From positions 28,367 to 92,366 of the forward strand of contig CAMCVS010000012.1 in assembly GCA_945881965.1 (NCBI GenBank): a stretch of 64,000 bases of DNA, written 5' to 3'. The notes under the pieces were generated by a model. That model worked only from the letters and a program-made list of their open reading frames with translations. It did no database searches and was not told where the DNA came from. The stretch's first letter is position 1. Each line of letters begins with the position of its first letter. The stretch comes from Paracoccus haematequi. Lineage in GTDB: Bacteria; Pseudomonadota; Alphaproteobacteria; Rhodobacterales; Rhodobacteraceae. Of this stretch, positions 15,002-23,016 are shown piece after piece. The translations under genes were made by a program, and so were the position numbers.

Positions 15002-16911
15002 CCCTGCTGCGCCGCCTGCCCCCGGTGCCAGACCACATGCGCGACGCGGAACCGCTGCGCGACGGGTTCGACATGGCCGCCTTCCTGCGCGGGGCGACAG
15101 CGCCGCTGGCGACCCGGTTCAAGGCGCGGGCGGCCTGGTCTGTGGCGCACGCGGCGGTGCGCGCCGGGGACTGGGTCAGCGACCTTGGCGATGCCGCGCT
15201 GCTGGACGGGTGGCACAGCGCGTCCCTCGCCGCGCGGCGTGGGGCGGGAAACCCCGGTCTGCGGCTGGCCTATCTGCGCGAGATCACCCGCCGCGTCACC
15301 GGCATGTTGCCGCATCCGGTGCAACTGGTGGCCGCCAGCGCTTTGTCGGACCGCACCGGCGTCGAAATGGCCACCGGCGAGGGCAAGACCCTTGTCACCA
15401 TCATGGCCGCCGCCTTGCAGGCCGCCGAGGGCTGGCCCGTGCACGTCATCACTGCCAATGACCATCTGGCGCTGCGCGATCACGCGGCGGGCCAAGCGTT
15501 GTTCCGGCATCTGGCGCTGACCAGCGGCGGCATCGACCCGGCCGCCAGCCCACCCGACCGCCGCGCCGTCTATGCCTTCGATATCGTCTATGCGTCCTCC
15601 AAGGAAATCGCCTTTGACCATCTGAAGGACCGCATCGCGCATGGCGATGCCACCGCGCTGGGGCTGAAGATCGACGCCGCCTTTGGTGCGGGTCAGCCGC
15701 CGATCATGCGCGGGCTGTGGTCGGCCATCGTGGACGAGGCGGATTCGGTGCTGATCGACGAGGCGCGCACGCCGCTGGTGATCTCGGCCCCGGCGCCATC
15801 ATCCGACATGGCGCGCATCGCGGCACAGGCGGTGGCGCTGGCATGGCGGCTGCAACCGGGGCGGCATTTCACGCAGGACCGGCAGGCGGAGGTACCGTTG
15901 AAACTGACCCCCGAAGGCGGCGATCAGGTGGTCACGCTGGCCCTGCCCTTGGGCGGAGTTTGGTCCGGGGAACGCCGCGCGCGTGATCTGGTGCAAAAAG
16001 CGCTTTATGCGCTGCACCACCTGACGCGCGATGTGCATTACATTCTGGCCAATGGCAAAGTCGAGATCGTCGATGAAAATACCGGCCGTATCATGGCCGA
16101 CAGGACATGGAGCGAGGGCCTGCACACGATGGTCGAGGTCAAGGAGGGCCTGCCGCCGGGTGCCGAGCGCGCAACCTTGGGGCGGCTCACGTTCCAGCGG
16201 TTCTTTCGCCGCTATCTGCGGCTGTCGGGGCTGTCGGGCACATTGGCCGAGGCGGCGCGCGAATTGCGCGCGACCTATGACCTGACGATCCTGCCGGTGC
16301 CGCCGCATCGCCCGTCGCGGCGGCTGCGCGGGCGCGTTGAAATCCTGCCCGACCTGCCCGCGAAATGGGCGCGGGTGGCGCAGGCGGCGGGCGAACATCG
16401 CGCGGCGGGGCGTCCGGTGCTGATCGGGACGCGCACGGTTGCCGCCGCCGAAGACGCCGCCGCCGCGCTGGTGGCCCAAGGCCTGCCGCACCGGGTGCTG
16501 TCGGCCCGCCAGGACCGCGCCGAATCCGAGATCATCGAAACCGCAGGCCTCGCGGGCACCATCACGGTGGCCACCAACATGGCGGGGCGCGGCGCGGATA
16601 TCCGTCTGGATGCGGCGGCGCGGGCGGCAGGCGGGTTGACGGTGCTGTTGACCGAACGGCATGATTCGGGGCGCGTGGACCGGCAGTTGATCGGGCGTTG
16701 CGCGCGGCAGGGCGATCCGGGGCTGTATGAGATGTTCCTGTCGGCCGCAGACCCCATTCTGGGCCGCAGCCCACCCGCGCGCGCCAGCGTGGCCGATTTC
16801 GACCGCGCGCAGGCGCGGATCGCGGCACAACATGCCCGGCAGCGCGCCGATCTGAACCTGATGGAAGAGGGGTTGAACGACATGATGGCATTTGCCGGGG
16901 GGCTGGAATGA
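14998..16911 (+). CDS. SecA-like translocase ATPase, short form
   Basis: 637 residues from the ATG overlapping the previous stop; housekeeping SecA is usually 850-900. Walker A M-A-T-G-E-G-K-T (ATGEGKT at 125-131) and Walker B DEAD at 246-249 in 'VDEADSVLIDEARTPLVIS' are intact. Also present are G-R-I-M-A-D-R-T-W-S-E-G-L-H (~359), S-G-L-S-G-T (~410), A-T-N-M-A-G-R-G-A-D-I (~523) and the arginine-finger block 'DSGRVDRQLIGRCARQGDPG'. After nucleotide-binding domain 2 only about 60 residues remain, so most of the helical wing/scaffold and the zinc-binding tail are absent. It is a dedicated paralogue, not the cell's only SecA. Sitting between the M50 fusion and an adaptor, it probably powers export of the giant protein. 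Confidence 0.88.
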   Translation: MTLLRRLPPVPDHMRDAEPLRDGFDMAAFLRGATAPLATRFKARAAWSVAHAAVRAGDWVSDLGDAALLDGWHSASLAARRGAGNPGLRLAYLREITRRVTGMLPHPVQLVAASALSDRTGVEMATGEGKTLVTIMAAALQAAEGWPVHVITANDHLALRDHAAGQALFRHLALTSGGIDPAASPPDRRAVYAFDIVYASSKEIAFDHLKDRIAHGDATALGLKIDAAFGAGQPPIMRGLWSAIVDEADSVLIDEARTPLVISAPAPSSDMARIAAQAVALAWRLQPGRHFTQDRQAEVPLKLTPEGGDQVVTLALPLGGVWSGERRARDLVQKALYALHHLTRDVHYILANGKVEIVDENTGRIMADRTWSEGLHTMVEVKEGLPPGAERATLGRLTFQRFFRRYLRLSGLSGTLAEAARELRATYDLTILPVPPHRPSRRLRGRVEILPDLPAKWARVAQAAGEHRAAGRPVLIGTRTVAAAEDAAAALVAQGLPHRVLSARQDRAESEIIETAGLAGTITVATNMAGRGADIRLDAAARAAGGLTVLLTERHDSGRVDRQLIGRCARQGDPGLYEMFLSAADPILGRSPPARASVADFDRAQARIAAQHARQRADLNLMEEGLNDMMAFAGGLE

Positions 16912-17684
16912 TCCGCGCCGCTGTTCTGATCCTGGTGGCCGGACCTGCTGCTGCGCAGGACGCGATTTCCTGCATCCTGCGCCCGGTGCATGAAATATCC
17001 GTAGTGCCCCCGGTGGCGGGGATTCTGGAAAGCGTCGCGGTGGATCGTGGCGACCGGGTGGAACAGGGGCAGGTGCTGGCTCGGCTTGTCTCGCGCGTCG
17101 AGGAAGCGCAGCTTGCCGCCGCCCGCAGCCGCGCGCAAAGCCGCGCCACAGTGCAGGCGCGCGAGGCGCAACTGGCCGATGCCGAGCGGCGGCTGGCGCA
17201 GGTGCGCGCCTTGGCCAAACGCGGCACGGCTGCCCAGAACCAGTTGGACGAGGTGACGATGGAGGCCGAGGTCGCCCGCAGCCTCGTCACCGAAGCCGCC
17301 GACCTCAGGCTTGCCGCCGAGATGGAGGTGGCCGCCGCCGCCGCCGCCGTGGACCTGCGCACCATCCGTGCCCCGGTCGCGGGCATCGTGCTGACCCGCG
17401 CGGCAGACCCCGGCGAATATGCCGCCGCCGACCGCCCGCTGCTGGATCTGGTCACGGTGGACGTGCTGCTGGCCGAGGTGCTGATGCCCGCCAGCGCCTA
17501 TGGCCAGATCACGCTGGGGCAAAACGCAGCGGTGCAATCCGAAGGCGCGCCTGCCGCGACGGGTGTGGTGGATGCGATCGACCCGGTGATCAACGCTGCC
17601 TCGCGCAGCTTTGGCCTGCGGCTGCGGATTGACAACGCGGATGGCGGACTGACGTCGGGCACCCGCTGCACCGTCAGGTTCTGA
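16908..17684 (+). CDS. Periplasmic adaptor (HlyD/RND membrane fusion protein)
   Basis: 258 residues with an N-terminal signal peptide (M-I-R-A-A-V-L-I-L-V-A-G-P-A-A-A-Q). A lipoyl half motif (residues ~33-60: P-V-A-G-I-L-E-S-V-A-V-D-R-G-D) is followed by an alpha-hairpin (~62-145, rich in A, E, R and Q), the second lipoyl half (~150-175) and a short beta-barrel. ATG overlaps the SecA-like stop by four bases, so it closes the translationally coupled unit. With the two larger HlyD-containing proteins it may line a periplasmic conduit. No RND pump, ABC ATPase or TolC-like gene accompanies it in this window. Confidence 0.85.
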   Translation: MIRAAVLILVAGPAAAQDAISCILRPVHEISVVPPVAGILESVAVDRGDRVEQGQVLARLVSRVEEAQLAAARSRAQSRATVQAREAQLADAERRLAQVRALAKRGTAAQNQLDEVTMEAEVARSLVTEAADLRLAAEMEVAAAAAAVDLRTIRAPVAGIVLTRAADPGEYAAADRPLLDLVTVDVLLAEVLMPASAYGQITLGQNAAVQSEGAPAATGVVDAIDPVINAASRSFGLRLRIDNADGGLTSGTRCTVRF

Positions 17685-17692
17685 TCCGGGAA

Positions 17693-17712
17693 GGCGGGTG
17701 CGAGCACCCGCC
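17693..17712. repeat. GC-rich palindrome, REP-like copy 1
   Basis: GGCGGGTGC (17693-17701) pairs with GCACCCGCC (17704-17712), followed by C-T-A-C. It fills the gap between two convergent genes (stops at 17684 and 17713), so it could act as a bidirectional terminator. The same kind of element occurs at 46665-46692, and the window ends in what looks like the start of another. Confidence 0.75.
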
Positions 17713-18591
17713 CTACGCCAGCGCCGCCTCCAGCGCTAGACCCTGTGCCAGTGTCGCGTCCAGGTGCGGCGCGCGCAGGTTCAACCAGCGCTTGTCCCCC
17801 GACCGATGCGCCAGCAGCGCCTTCATGCCGCCGATCAGCCCCGCCTGTTGCACGGCCAGACGGATGCGCTTCATCTGTGCATCCTCTTCGGTCATGTCGC
17901 GGCCTTCGCGCACCCCGTCATAGACCGCGCGGATGCCTGCGGCGTTCAGGTTGACCGTGGCGGAAATGCAGCCTGCCGCTCCTGTCGCCAGACCCTGCAC
18001 GAGAAACGTCTCTGACCCAGGGAACACCGCCACGGAAGGGGCTGCGGCGATCACGGCGGCCGTGTTGTCCCATTGCCCCGCGCTGTCCTTGTAGGCGACG
18101 ACCGTCTCCGGGAACCGTCCCGCCAGAAGCGCCACCAGCGACGGCGGCACCGGCACGCCGGAATTCTGCGGGATATGATAGAGGATCATCCGCAGCCGGT
18201 CATCGCCCACCGCCTCGATCAGGTCAGAGAAATAGCGCGCCTGCCCCGCCTCGCCGGTAGCGCCATAAAAGAATGACGGCAGCACCATCGCCGCCGCACA
18301 GCCCGATTGCACCGCATGCGCGGTCAGCACCGTGGTATCGCCCAGCGCGCACATGCCGGTGCCGGGCATCAGGCGGGCGGCAGGAATGCCCGACGCGATC
18401 AGCCATTCGACCGCCTCGACCCGTTCCGCGATGGTCATCGACAGCGCCTCGCCGGTGGTGCCGAAGGGCGACAGGTAATGCGCGCCCTGATCCAGCACGG
18501 ATTTGGCATGCGCCACCCACAGGTCGCGGGCGATGCGGCCGTCGGATTCAAACGGGGTCAAGAGCGGGCAGATGATCCCTGAAAGCGTCAT
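17713..18591 (-). CDS. Dihydrodipicolinate synthase-family aldolase/lyase
   Basis: 292 residues from M-T-L-S-G-I-I-C-P-L-L-T-P-F. The TIM-barrel family marks are present: G-T-T-G-E-A (~46-51), Y-H-I-P in the catalytic tyrosine position, and the Schiff-base lysine in 'VVAYKDSAG'. It is distinct from the true dapA at 45785, so lysine synthesis is probably not its job; the family also includes N-acetylneuraminate lyase and keto-acid aldolases. One base separates it from the upstream 2-hydroxyacid dehydrogenase stop (TGA-C-ATG), so the two form an operon, probably for a sugar-acid or keto-acid pathway. The substrate is not evident. Confidence 0.85.
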   Translation of the reverse strand: MTLSGIICPLLTPFESDGRIARDLWVAHAKSVLDQGAHYLSPFGTTGEALSMTIAERVEAVEWLIASGIPAARLMPGTGMCALGDTTVLTAHAVQSGCAAAMVLPSFFYGATGEAGQARYFSDLIEAVGDDRLRMILYHIPQNSGVPVPPSLVALLAGRFPETVVAYKDSAGQWDNTAAVIAAAPSVAVFPGSETFLVQGLATGAAGCISATVNLNAAGIRAVYDGVREGRDMTEEDAQMKRIRLAVQQAGLIGGMKALLAHRSGDKRWLNLRAPHLDATLAQGLALEAALA

Positions 18592-18592
18592 G

Positions 18593-19558
18593 TCAGTGTC
18601 CTTCGAGCAAGCGAATGGGGGTGCCCGCGGCAAAACCCGCGATGGCATCGACGGTGTCCTGATAGAACAGCCGCCATGTGGCATCCGTGACATAGCCCAG
18701 ATGCGGCGTCAAAAGCAGGCGGGGGCCAAATTCCTGCAGCGCGGCGCGCCATGGGTCGTCTGCGGGCAGCGGTTCCGCCTCGAACACGTCGATCCCGGCG
18801 CGGGCGGTCGGATCGTGCCGCAGCCACGCGAACAGCGCGTCGCGGTCCAGCAGACCGGCGCGGGACGTGTTCAGGAACAATGCGCCCGCAGGCAGCGCGG
18901 CAAAGGCATCGGCCGAGATCAACCCGCGGGTCCGGTCCGACAGCACCATGTGCAGCGTCATCACGTCTGACCCTGCCGCCAGTGCGGTCAGCGACGGGGC
19001 CAACGTCACCCCTGCCGCCGCGCAGCGATCCGGCGTCAGGTTGGGCGACCATGCCGCAACCTCCATCCCCAACAGCCGCACAATCGCCGCCATCTGCAAT
19101 CCGATCGACCCCAGCCCGACAATGCCCAACCGCAACCCGGCCAAGTCCCGCCCCGGCGCGCCCTGAAACCCGCCAGCGGCCAGCCGCGCGGCCTCGTCGA
19201 TGACACACCGCGATTGCGCCAGCATCAGCGCCAGCGTCAGTTCCGAGGTCGTTGTCTTGCGCCCCCGCGTGCCGCAGACCGTGACGCCCCGCGCCCGCGC
19301 CGCCGTCATGTCGATGGACAGGTTGCGCGGCCCGGTCGTCACGATCAGCCGCAGCGCGGGCAAGGCGGCGATCACATCTGCCGGAAACGCCGTGCGTTCG
19401 CGCATCAGACAGACCACGTCAAAGGGTTGCAACGCCGCGATGACAGCGGCCTGATCCGCGAAGGGCGCAGTGAACACAGTGATGTCCGCCCCAAGGCTGT
19501 CCCAATCGGCCATGCCAAGGGCCGTGTCCGACCAGTCGTCCAGAATGGCGATTTTCAT
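18593..19558 (-). CDS. D-isomer-specific 2-hydroxyacid dehydrogenase
   Basis: 321 residues starting M-K-I-A-I-L-D-D-W. The NAD-binding motif G-I-V-G-L-G-S-I-G lies near 150, the substrate/catalytic arginine is in 'LNTSRAGLLDRDAL', and the catalytic Glu/His pair is in 'DVFEAEPLP' and 'LTPHLGYVT'. The family covers phosphoglycerate, glycerate and hydroxypyruvate dehydrogenases; the exact substrate is open. It is first of a two-gene operon with the DHDPS-family gene. A longer in-frame reading runs into the SRP RNA region but has no better start. Confidence 0.85.
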   Translation of the reverse strand: MKIAILDDWSDTALGMADWDSLGADITVFTAPFADQAAVIAALQPFDVVCLMRERTAFPADVIAALPALRLIVTTGPRNLSIDMTAARARGVTVCGTRGRKTTTSELTLALMLAQSRCVIDEAARLAAGGFQGAPGRDLAGLRLGIVGLGSIGLQMAAIVRLLGMEVAAWSPNLTPDRCAAAGVTLAPSLTALAAGSDVMTLHMVLSDRTRGLISADAFAALPAGALFLNTSRAGLLDRDALFAWLRHDPTARAGIDVFEAEPLPADDPWRAALQEFGPRLLLTPHLGYVTDATWRLFYQDTVDAIAGFAAGTPIRLLEGH

Positions 19559-19642
19559 CCCTGGCCTCCCATTGCCGCCTTTGACCATAGCCCGACCAGC
19601 GGCGGGCGAAAGCCCCGTTTCATCTGACGGATGGGATTGGGT

Positions 19643-19737
19643 GAGAGGCTGGACAACGACCCAAGTGGGGCTCGTTACGGCTGCTTCCTTCCGGACCTGA
19701 CCGGGTTGGCGAGGCACTCGCCCGCGCCAACCTCTCG
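19643..19737 (-). ncRNA. ffs: Signal recognition particle RNA (4.5S, bacterial small type)
   Basis: On the minus strand the core 'GGTCAGGTCCGGAAGGAAGC' with the following AGCC is the universal SRP domain IV loop that binds Ffh. The ends pair: GAGAGGTTGG (from 19737) with CCAGCCTCTC (to 19643), giving a single long hairpin of about 95 bases. It directs membrane-protein targeting with Ffh/FtsY. Ends are set from the terminal stem and may be off by a few bases. Confidence 0.93.
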
Positions 19738-19827
19738 ACGTCTATCTATGCGAGGCGCAACCCCGCTGCAAGAGCCGCCGCAAAACTGTTTGGGAAGGGC
19801 CAGACCTGCGCACCGTCAAGTCCGAAA

Positions 19828-19904
19828 TGGTCGGAGCGAGAGGATTCGAACCTCCGACCCCCTGCTCCCGAAGCAGGTGCGCTACCAGACTGCGCTACGC
19901 TCCG
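19828..19904 (-). tRNA. tRNA-Pro (anticodon CGG)
   Basis: Read on the minus strand: acceptor stem CGGAGCG / CGCTCCG, D arm with A-G-T-C-T-G-G-T-A, anticodon stem CCTGC / GCAGG around the loop TTCGGGA (anticodon CGG, reading CCG), and T arm GGAGG-TTCGAAT-CCTCT. The CCA end is encoded. It lies 90 bases downstream of the SRP RNA on the same strand. Confidence 0.96.
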
Positions 19905-19953
19905 ACCGTGGGGTGGCGGATACACCCAGTGCAGGCGCTTGGCAAGGGACCGC

Positions 19954-20823
19954 TCACGCCGCGCGCGACAGGCGGTATTCGCGCCAGGTGATAAAGATGC
20001 CCGACCCGACGATCAGCACCGCCCCCGCCGCGACATGCCAGGACAGGCCTTCGTCAAAGAACACCGCGCCCAGCACGCTGGCCCACAGGATCTGCGAATA
20101 CTGCGACGGCGCGATCATCGCGGCATCGGCGCGGCGATAGGCCGCCAGGATGGCCACGGTGCCCGTGAACCCCAGAACGGCCAGCACCGCCGTGCCCGCC
20201 AACACCGGCCCCGTCATCGGCGTGAACCCGAAGGCGATCAGGAACCCCGGCAGGATCAGCAGATTGACCAGCACCGGATACAGCATCATCACCCCGGGGC
20301 TTTCATCACGGCGCAACCGCCGCATCAGCATGAACACCAGCGCCGCAAAGAACGCGCCCACCAGCGCCGACAGATGGCCGAAACTCGGCACCGTCACGCC
20401 GGGGCGCAGCACGATCAGCACACCGACAAAGCCCACCACCACGGCGGCCCAACGGCGCGGACCCACCTTTTCGCCCAGCAACGGCATCGACAGCGCGGTG
20501 ATCCACAGCGGCGTGGAAAACAGGATCGCATAGGTTTCCGCCAGTGGCAGCACGGTGAAGGCATAGAAAATCGGCATGCTGACTGCGATCGACAGCACTG
20601 ACCGCAGCGCCAGCAAGCGCGGGTTGTTCGGGCGCAGCGTCAGATGGCCCTTGTCCGCGATCAACAGCACCACGACGCAGGGCAGCCAGAACAGATTCAG
20701 AAAGAACATCATCTGCCAGACCGGCAGCACCGGGCCCAACAGCTTTATCACTGCGTCATGAATGGCCCAGAGGCCAAAAGCCGCCAGACCAAAGGCGAAA
20801 CCCGTCACGGGATTGGACAGCAT
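19954..20823 (-). CDS. EamA/DMT-family inner-membrane transporter
   Basis: 289 residues almost entirely hydrophobic, with about ten predicted helices in two repeats of five, the hallmark of drug/metabolite transporters. Typical segments are 'GFAFGLAAFGLWAIHDAVIK' at the N-terminus and 'QYSQILWASVLGAVFFDE' in the second EamA repeat. The substrate is not deducible; members export amino acids, metabolites or drugs. It stands alone between tRNA-Pro and leuB on the minus strand. Confidence 0.88.
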   Translation of the reverse strand: MLSNPVTGFAFGLAAFGLWAIHDAVIKLLGPVLPVWQMMFFLNLFWLPCVVVLLIADKGHLTLRPNNPRLLALRSVLSIAVSMPIFYAFTVLPLAETYAILFSTPLWITALSMPLLGEKVGPRRWAAVVVGFVGVLIVLRPGVTVPSFGHLSALVGAFFAALVFMLMRRLRRDESPGVMMLYPVLVNLLILPGFLIAFGFTPMTGPVLAGTAVLAVLGFTGTVAILAAYRRADAAMIAPSQYSQILWASVLGAVFFDEGLSWHVAAGAVLIVGSGIFITWREYRLSRAA

Positions 20824-20880
20824 CAGCGCCTCAATTCAGCGGGGCGGCGGAAAGCGCCCCGCTTGTTGTCATGACAGGGA

Positions 20881-21987
20881 TCAGAGGCTGGCGTCCAGTG
20901 CCGCGACGATCCTGTCGCCCATCTGCGTGGTGGTGACCGGCGTGCCGCCATCTGGGCCCATCAGGTCGGCGGTGCGGACCCCATCTGCCAGCACCTGTTC
21001 CACGGCGCGTTCAATCCGCGCGGCCTCAATGCCCAGGTCGAAGGAATACCGCAGCGCCATCGCGAAACTCAGGATGCAGGCGATGGGGTTCGCCTTGCCC
21101 TGGCCTGCGATATCAGGGGCGGACCCGTGCACGGGTTCATACAGCGCCTTGGGGCGGCCATTGGCCATCGGCGCGCCAAGGCTGGCAGACGGCAGCATCC
21201 CCAGCGACCCGGTCAGCATCGCCGCCAGATCCGACAAGAGGTCGCCGAACAGGTTGTCAGTGACGATGACATCGAACTGCTTGGGCCAGCGCGTCAACTG
21301 CATCGCGCCCGCGTCGGCATACATATGCGACAATTCCACATCGGGATACTCGCGGTCATGCACCTCTTGCACGACCTGCCGCCACAGCACGCCCGATTCC
21401 ATCACATTGGCCTTTTCCATCGAGCAGACCTTGTTGTTCCGCTTGCGCGCCATTTCAAACGCCGACCGCGCGACGCGGGCGATTTCCGATTCGGTGTAAC
21501 GCTGGGTGTTGACGCCGACGCGTTCATTGCCTTCGGTGAAAATCCCGCGCGGCTCGCCGAAATAGACCCCACTGGTCAGTTCGCGGATGATCATGATGTC
21601 CAGACCGGCAACGATATCCTTTTTCAGCGAGGAAAAATCCGCCAGTGCGTCGAAACACTGCGCCGGGCGCAGGTTGGCGTATAGGTCCATCTCCTTGCGC
21701 AGGCGCAGCAGCCCGCGTTCGGGTTTCACGCTGAAATCCAGATTGTCATATTTCGGCCCGCCCACCGCGCCCAACAGCACCGCGTCCACCTCTAGGGCCT
21801 TGGCCATCGTGTCGTCATGCAGGGGCGTGCCATGCACGTCATAGGCGCAGCCGCCCACCAGATCCTCGGACACGTCAAAGGCGATGCCGCGCCGCGCGTC
21901 CATCCAGGCGATGATCTTGCGGACCTCCGCCATGACCTCGGGGCCGATGCCGTCACCCGGCAGGATCAGAAGCGAACGGTTGGTCAT
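20881..21987 (-). CDS. leuB: 3-isopropylmalate dehydrogenase
   Basis: 368 residues, the usual family length, oxidatively decarboxylating 3-isopropylmalate in leucine synthesis. Clear marks are '[20 protein letters not shown]' at the start, '[17 protein letters not shown]' with the substrate arginines, '[20 protein letters not shown]', and the NAD-binding/catalytic block '[20 protein letters not shown]' and '[19 protein letters not shown]'. It is on the same strand as leuC/leuD but separated from them by three genes. A 144-base gap to the divergent epimerase-like gene must hold its promoter. Confidence 0.96.
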   Translation of the reverse strand: MTNRSLLILPGDGIGPEVMAEVRKIIAWMDARRGIAFDVSEDLVGGCAYDVHGTPLHDDTMAKALEVDAVLLGAVGGPKYDNLDFSVKPERGLLRLRKEMDLYANLRPAQCFDALADFSSLKKDIVAGLDIMIIRELTSGVYFGEPRGIFTEGNERVGVNTQRYTESEIARVARSAFEMARKRNNKVCSMEKANVMESGVLWRQVVQEVHDREYPDVELSHMYADAGAMQLTRWPKQFDVIVTDNLFGDLLSDLAAMLTGSLGMLPSASLGAPMANGRPKALYEPVHGSAPDIAGQGKANPIACILSFAMALRYSFDLGIEAARIERAVEQVLADGVRTADLMGPDGGTPVTTTQMGDRIVAALDASL

Positions 21988-22131
21988 GTCGGGGCACCCT
22001 CATGCGTAATTGCGTCGCATTGGCGTAACCCTGCCAACGCGCGGGGTCAAGAAAGCCACGTCGCGCGCGGCTGATACGGATCAAACTGGGTGCGGCGCGG
22101 CCATGTTACTGTTGCGCAAACGGAGGACACC

Positions 22132-23016
22132 ATGACCGAGACTGTGTTGATTCTTGGCGGTCAGGGCCGCTTTGCCCGCCATGCCGCCTTGGCGTTTGCG
22201 GATGCAGGATGGCAGGTGCGCCACGCCGGTCGCGGCGATGACCTGACACAGGCGGCGCAGGGCGCGGATGTGATCGTGATGGGGTGGAACCCGCCCTATC
22301 AGCATTGGGCCGCACAAGTGCCCGGTCAACAGGCCCGCGTCATCGCCGCTGCGCGTGCGACGGGTGCCACCGTAATCATCCCCGGAAACGTCTATGTGTT
22401 CGGCCCGGATGCAGGCCCGGTCTGGGGGTCGGACACGCCGCATCGCGCGGAAAACCCTTTGGGCCGGGTGCGCATCGCGATGGAACAGGCGTGGCGCGAT
22501 AGCGGGGTGCAGGTGATCGTTTTGCGCTGCGGCGATTATCTGGATGACGCACCGTCCGGCAACGGGTTTGACCGGATGCTGGTGCCTGCTTTAGCAAAAG
22601 GTGTGCTGCGCTATCCGGGGCGCACCGATGCGGCGCATGCCTGGGCGTTCCTGCCCGATGCGACCCGTGCCGCCGTGCTGTTGGCCGAGATGCGCCGCAC
22701 CCTGCCGGATTTCGCCGATATCCCGTTCCCCGGCTATACCCTGACCGGGGCGGAACTGGCGCAGGCGCTGATGACGGCGCGGGGCCGACCCCTGCGGCTG
22801 ATGCCTTATCCGTGGTGGCAATTGCGCCTGCTGCGACCGTTCATGCCAATTCTGGGCGGGGTGATGGAAATGCGATACCTGTGGGACACGCCGCATCGCC
22901 TGTCGGATCAACCGTTCCGCAGCCTGTTGCCGGGATTTGCCACCACGCCGCTGCATGACGCACTGCGCGCCGCCACCGCGCATCTTTGTTCGACATCGAC
23001 CCAGATCAGCGCGTGA
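22132..23016 (+). CDS. NAD(P)-binding epimerase/dehydratase-like protein
   Basis: 294 residues with an N-terminal Rossmann motif V-L-I-L-G-G-Q-G-R-F-A (~5-15), consistent with an extended short-chain dehydrogenase. ATG 22132 is preceded by G-G-A-G-G at 22122-22126. The Y-x-x-x-K catalytic pair of true epimerases is not obvious, so this may be an atypical member. The last ~35 codons overlap the convergent EEP-family gene by 109 bases. The substrate is unknown. Confidence 0.75.
   Translation: MTETVLILGGQGRFARHAALAFADAGWQVRHAGRGDDLTQAAQGADVIVMGWNPPYQHWAAQVPGQQARVIAAARATGATVIIPGNVYVFGPDAGPVWGSDTPHRAENPLGRVRIAMEQAWRDSGVQVIVLRCGDYLDDAPSGNGFDRMLVPALAKGVLRYPGRTDAAHAWAFLPDATRAAVLLAEMRRTLPDFADIPFPGYTLTGAELAQALMTARGRPLRLMPYPWWQLRLLRPFMPILGGVMEMRYLWDTPHRLSDQPFRSLLPGFATTPLHDALRAATAHLCSTSTQISA

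Noticed and set aside
19631..20140. Plus-strand frame of 169 codons across 19.6-20.1 kb
   Set aside because: It runs through the SRP RNA and tRNA-Pro and opposite the EamA gene; not a plausible protein.
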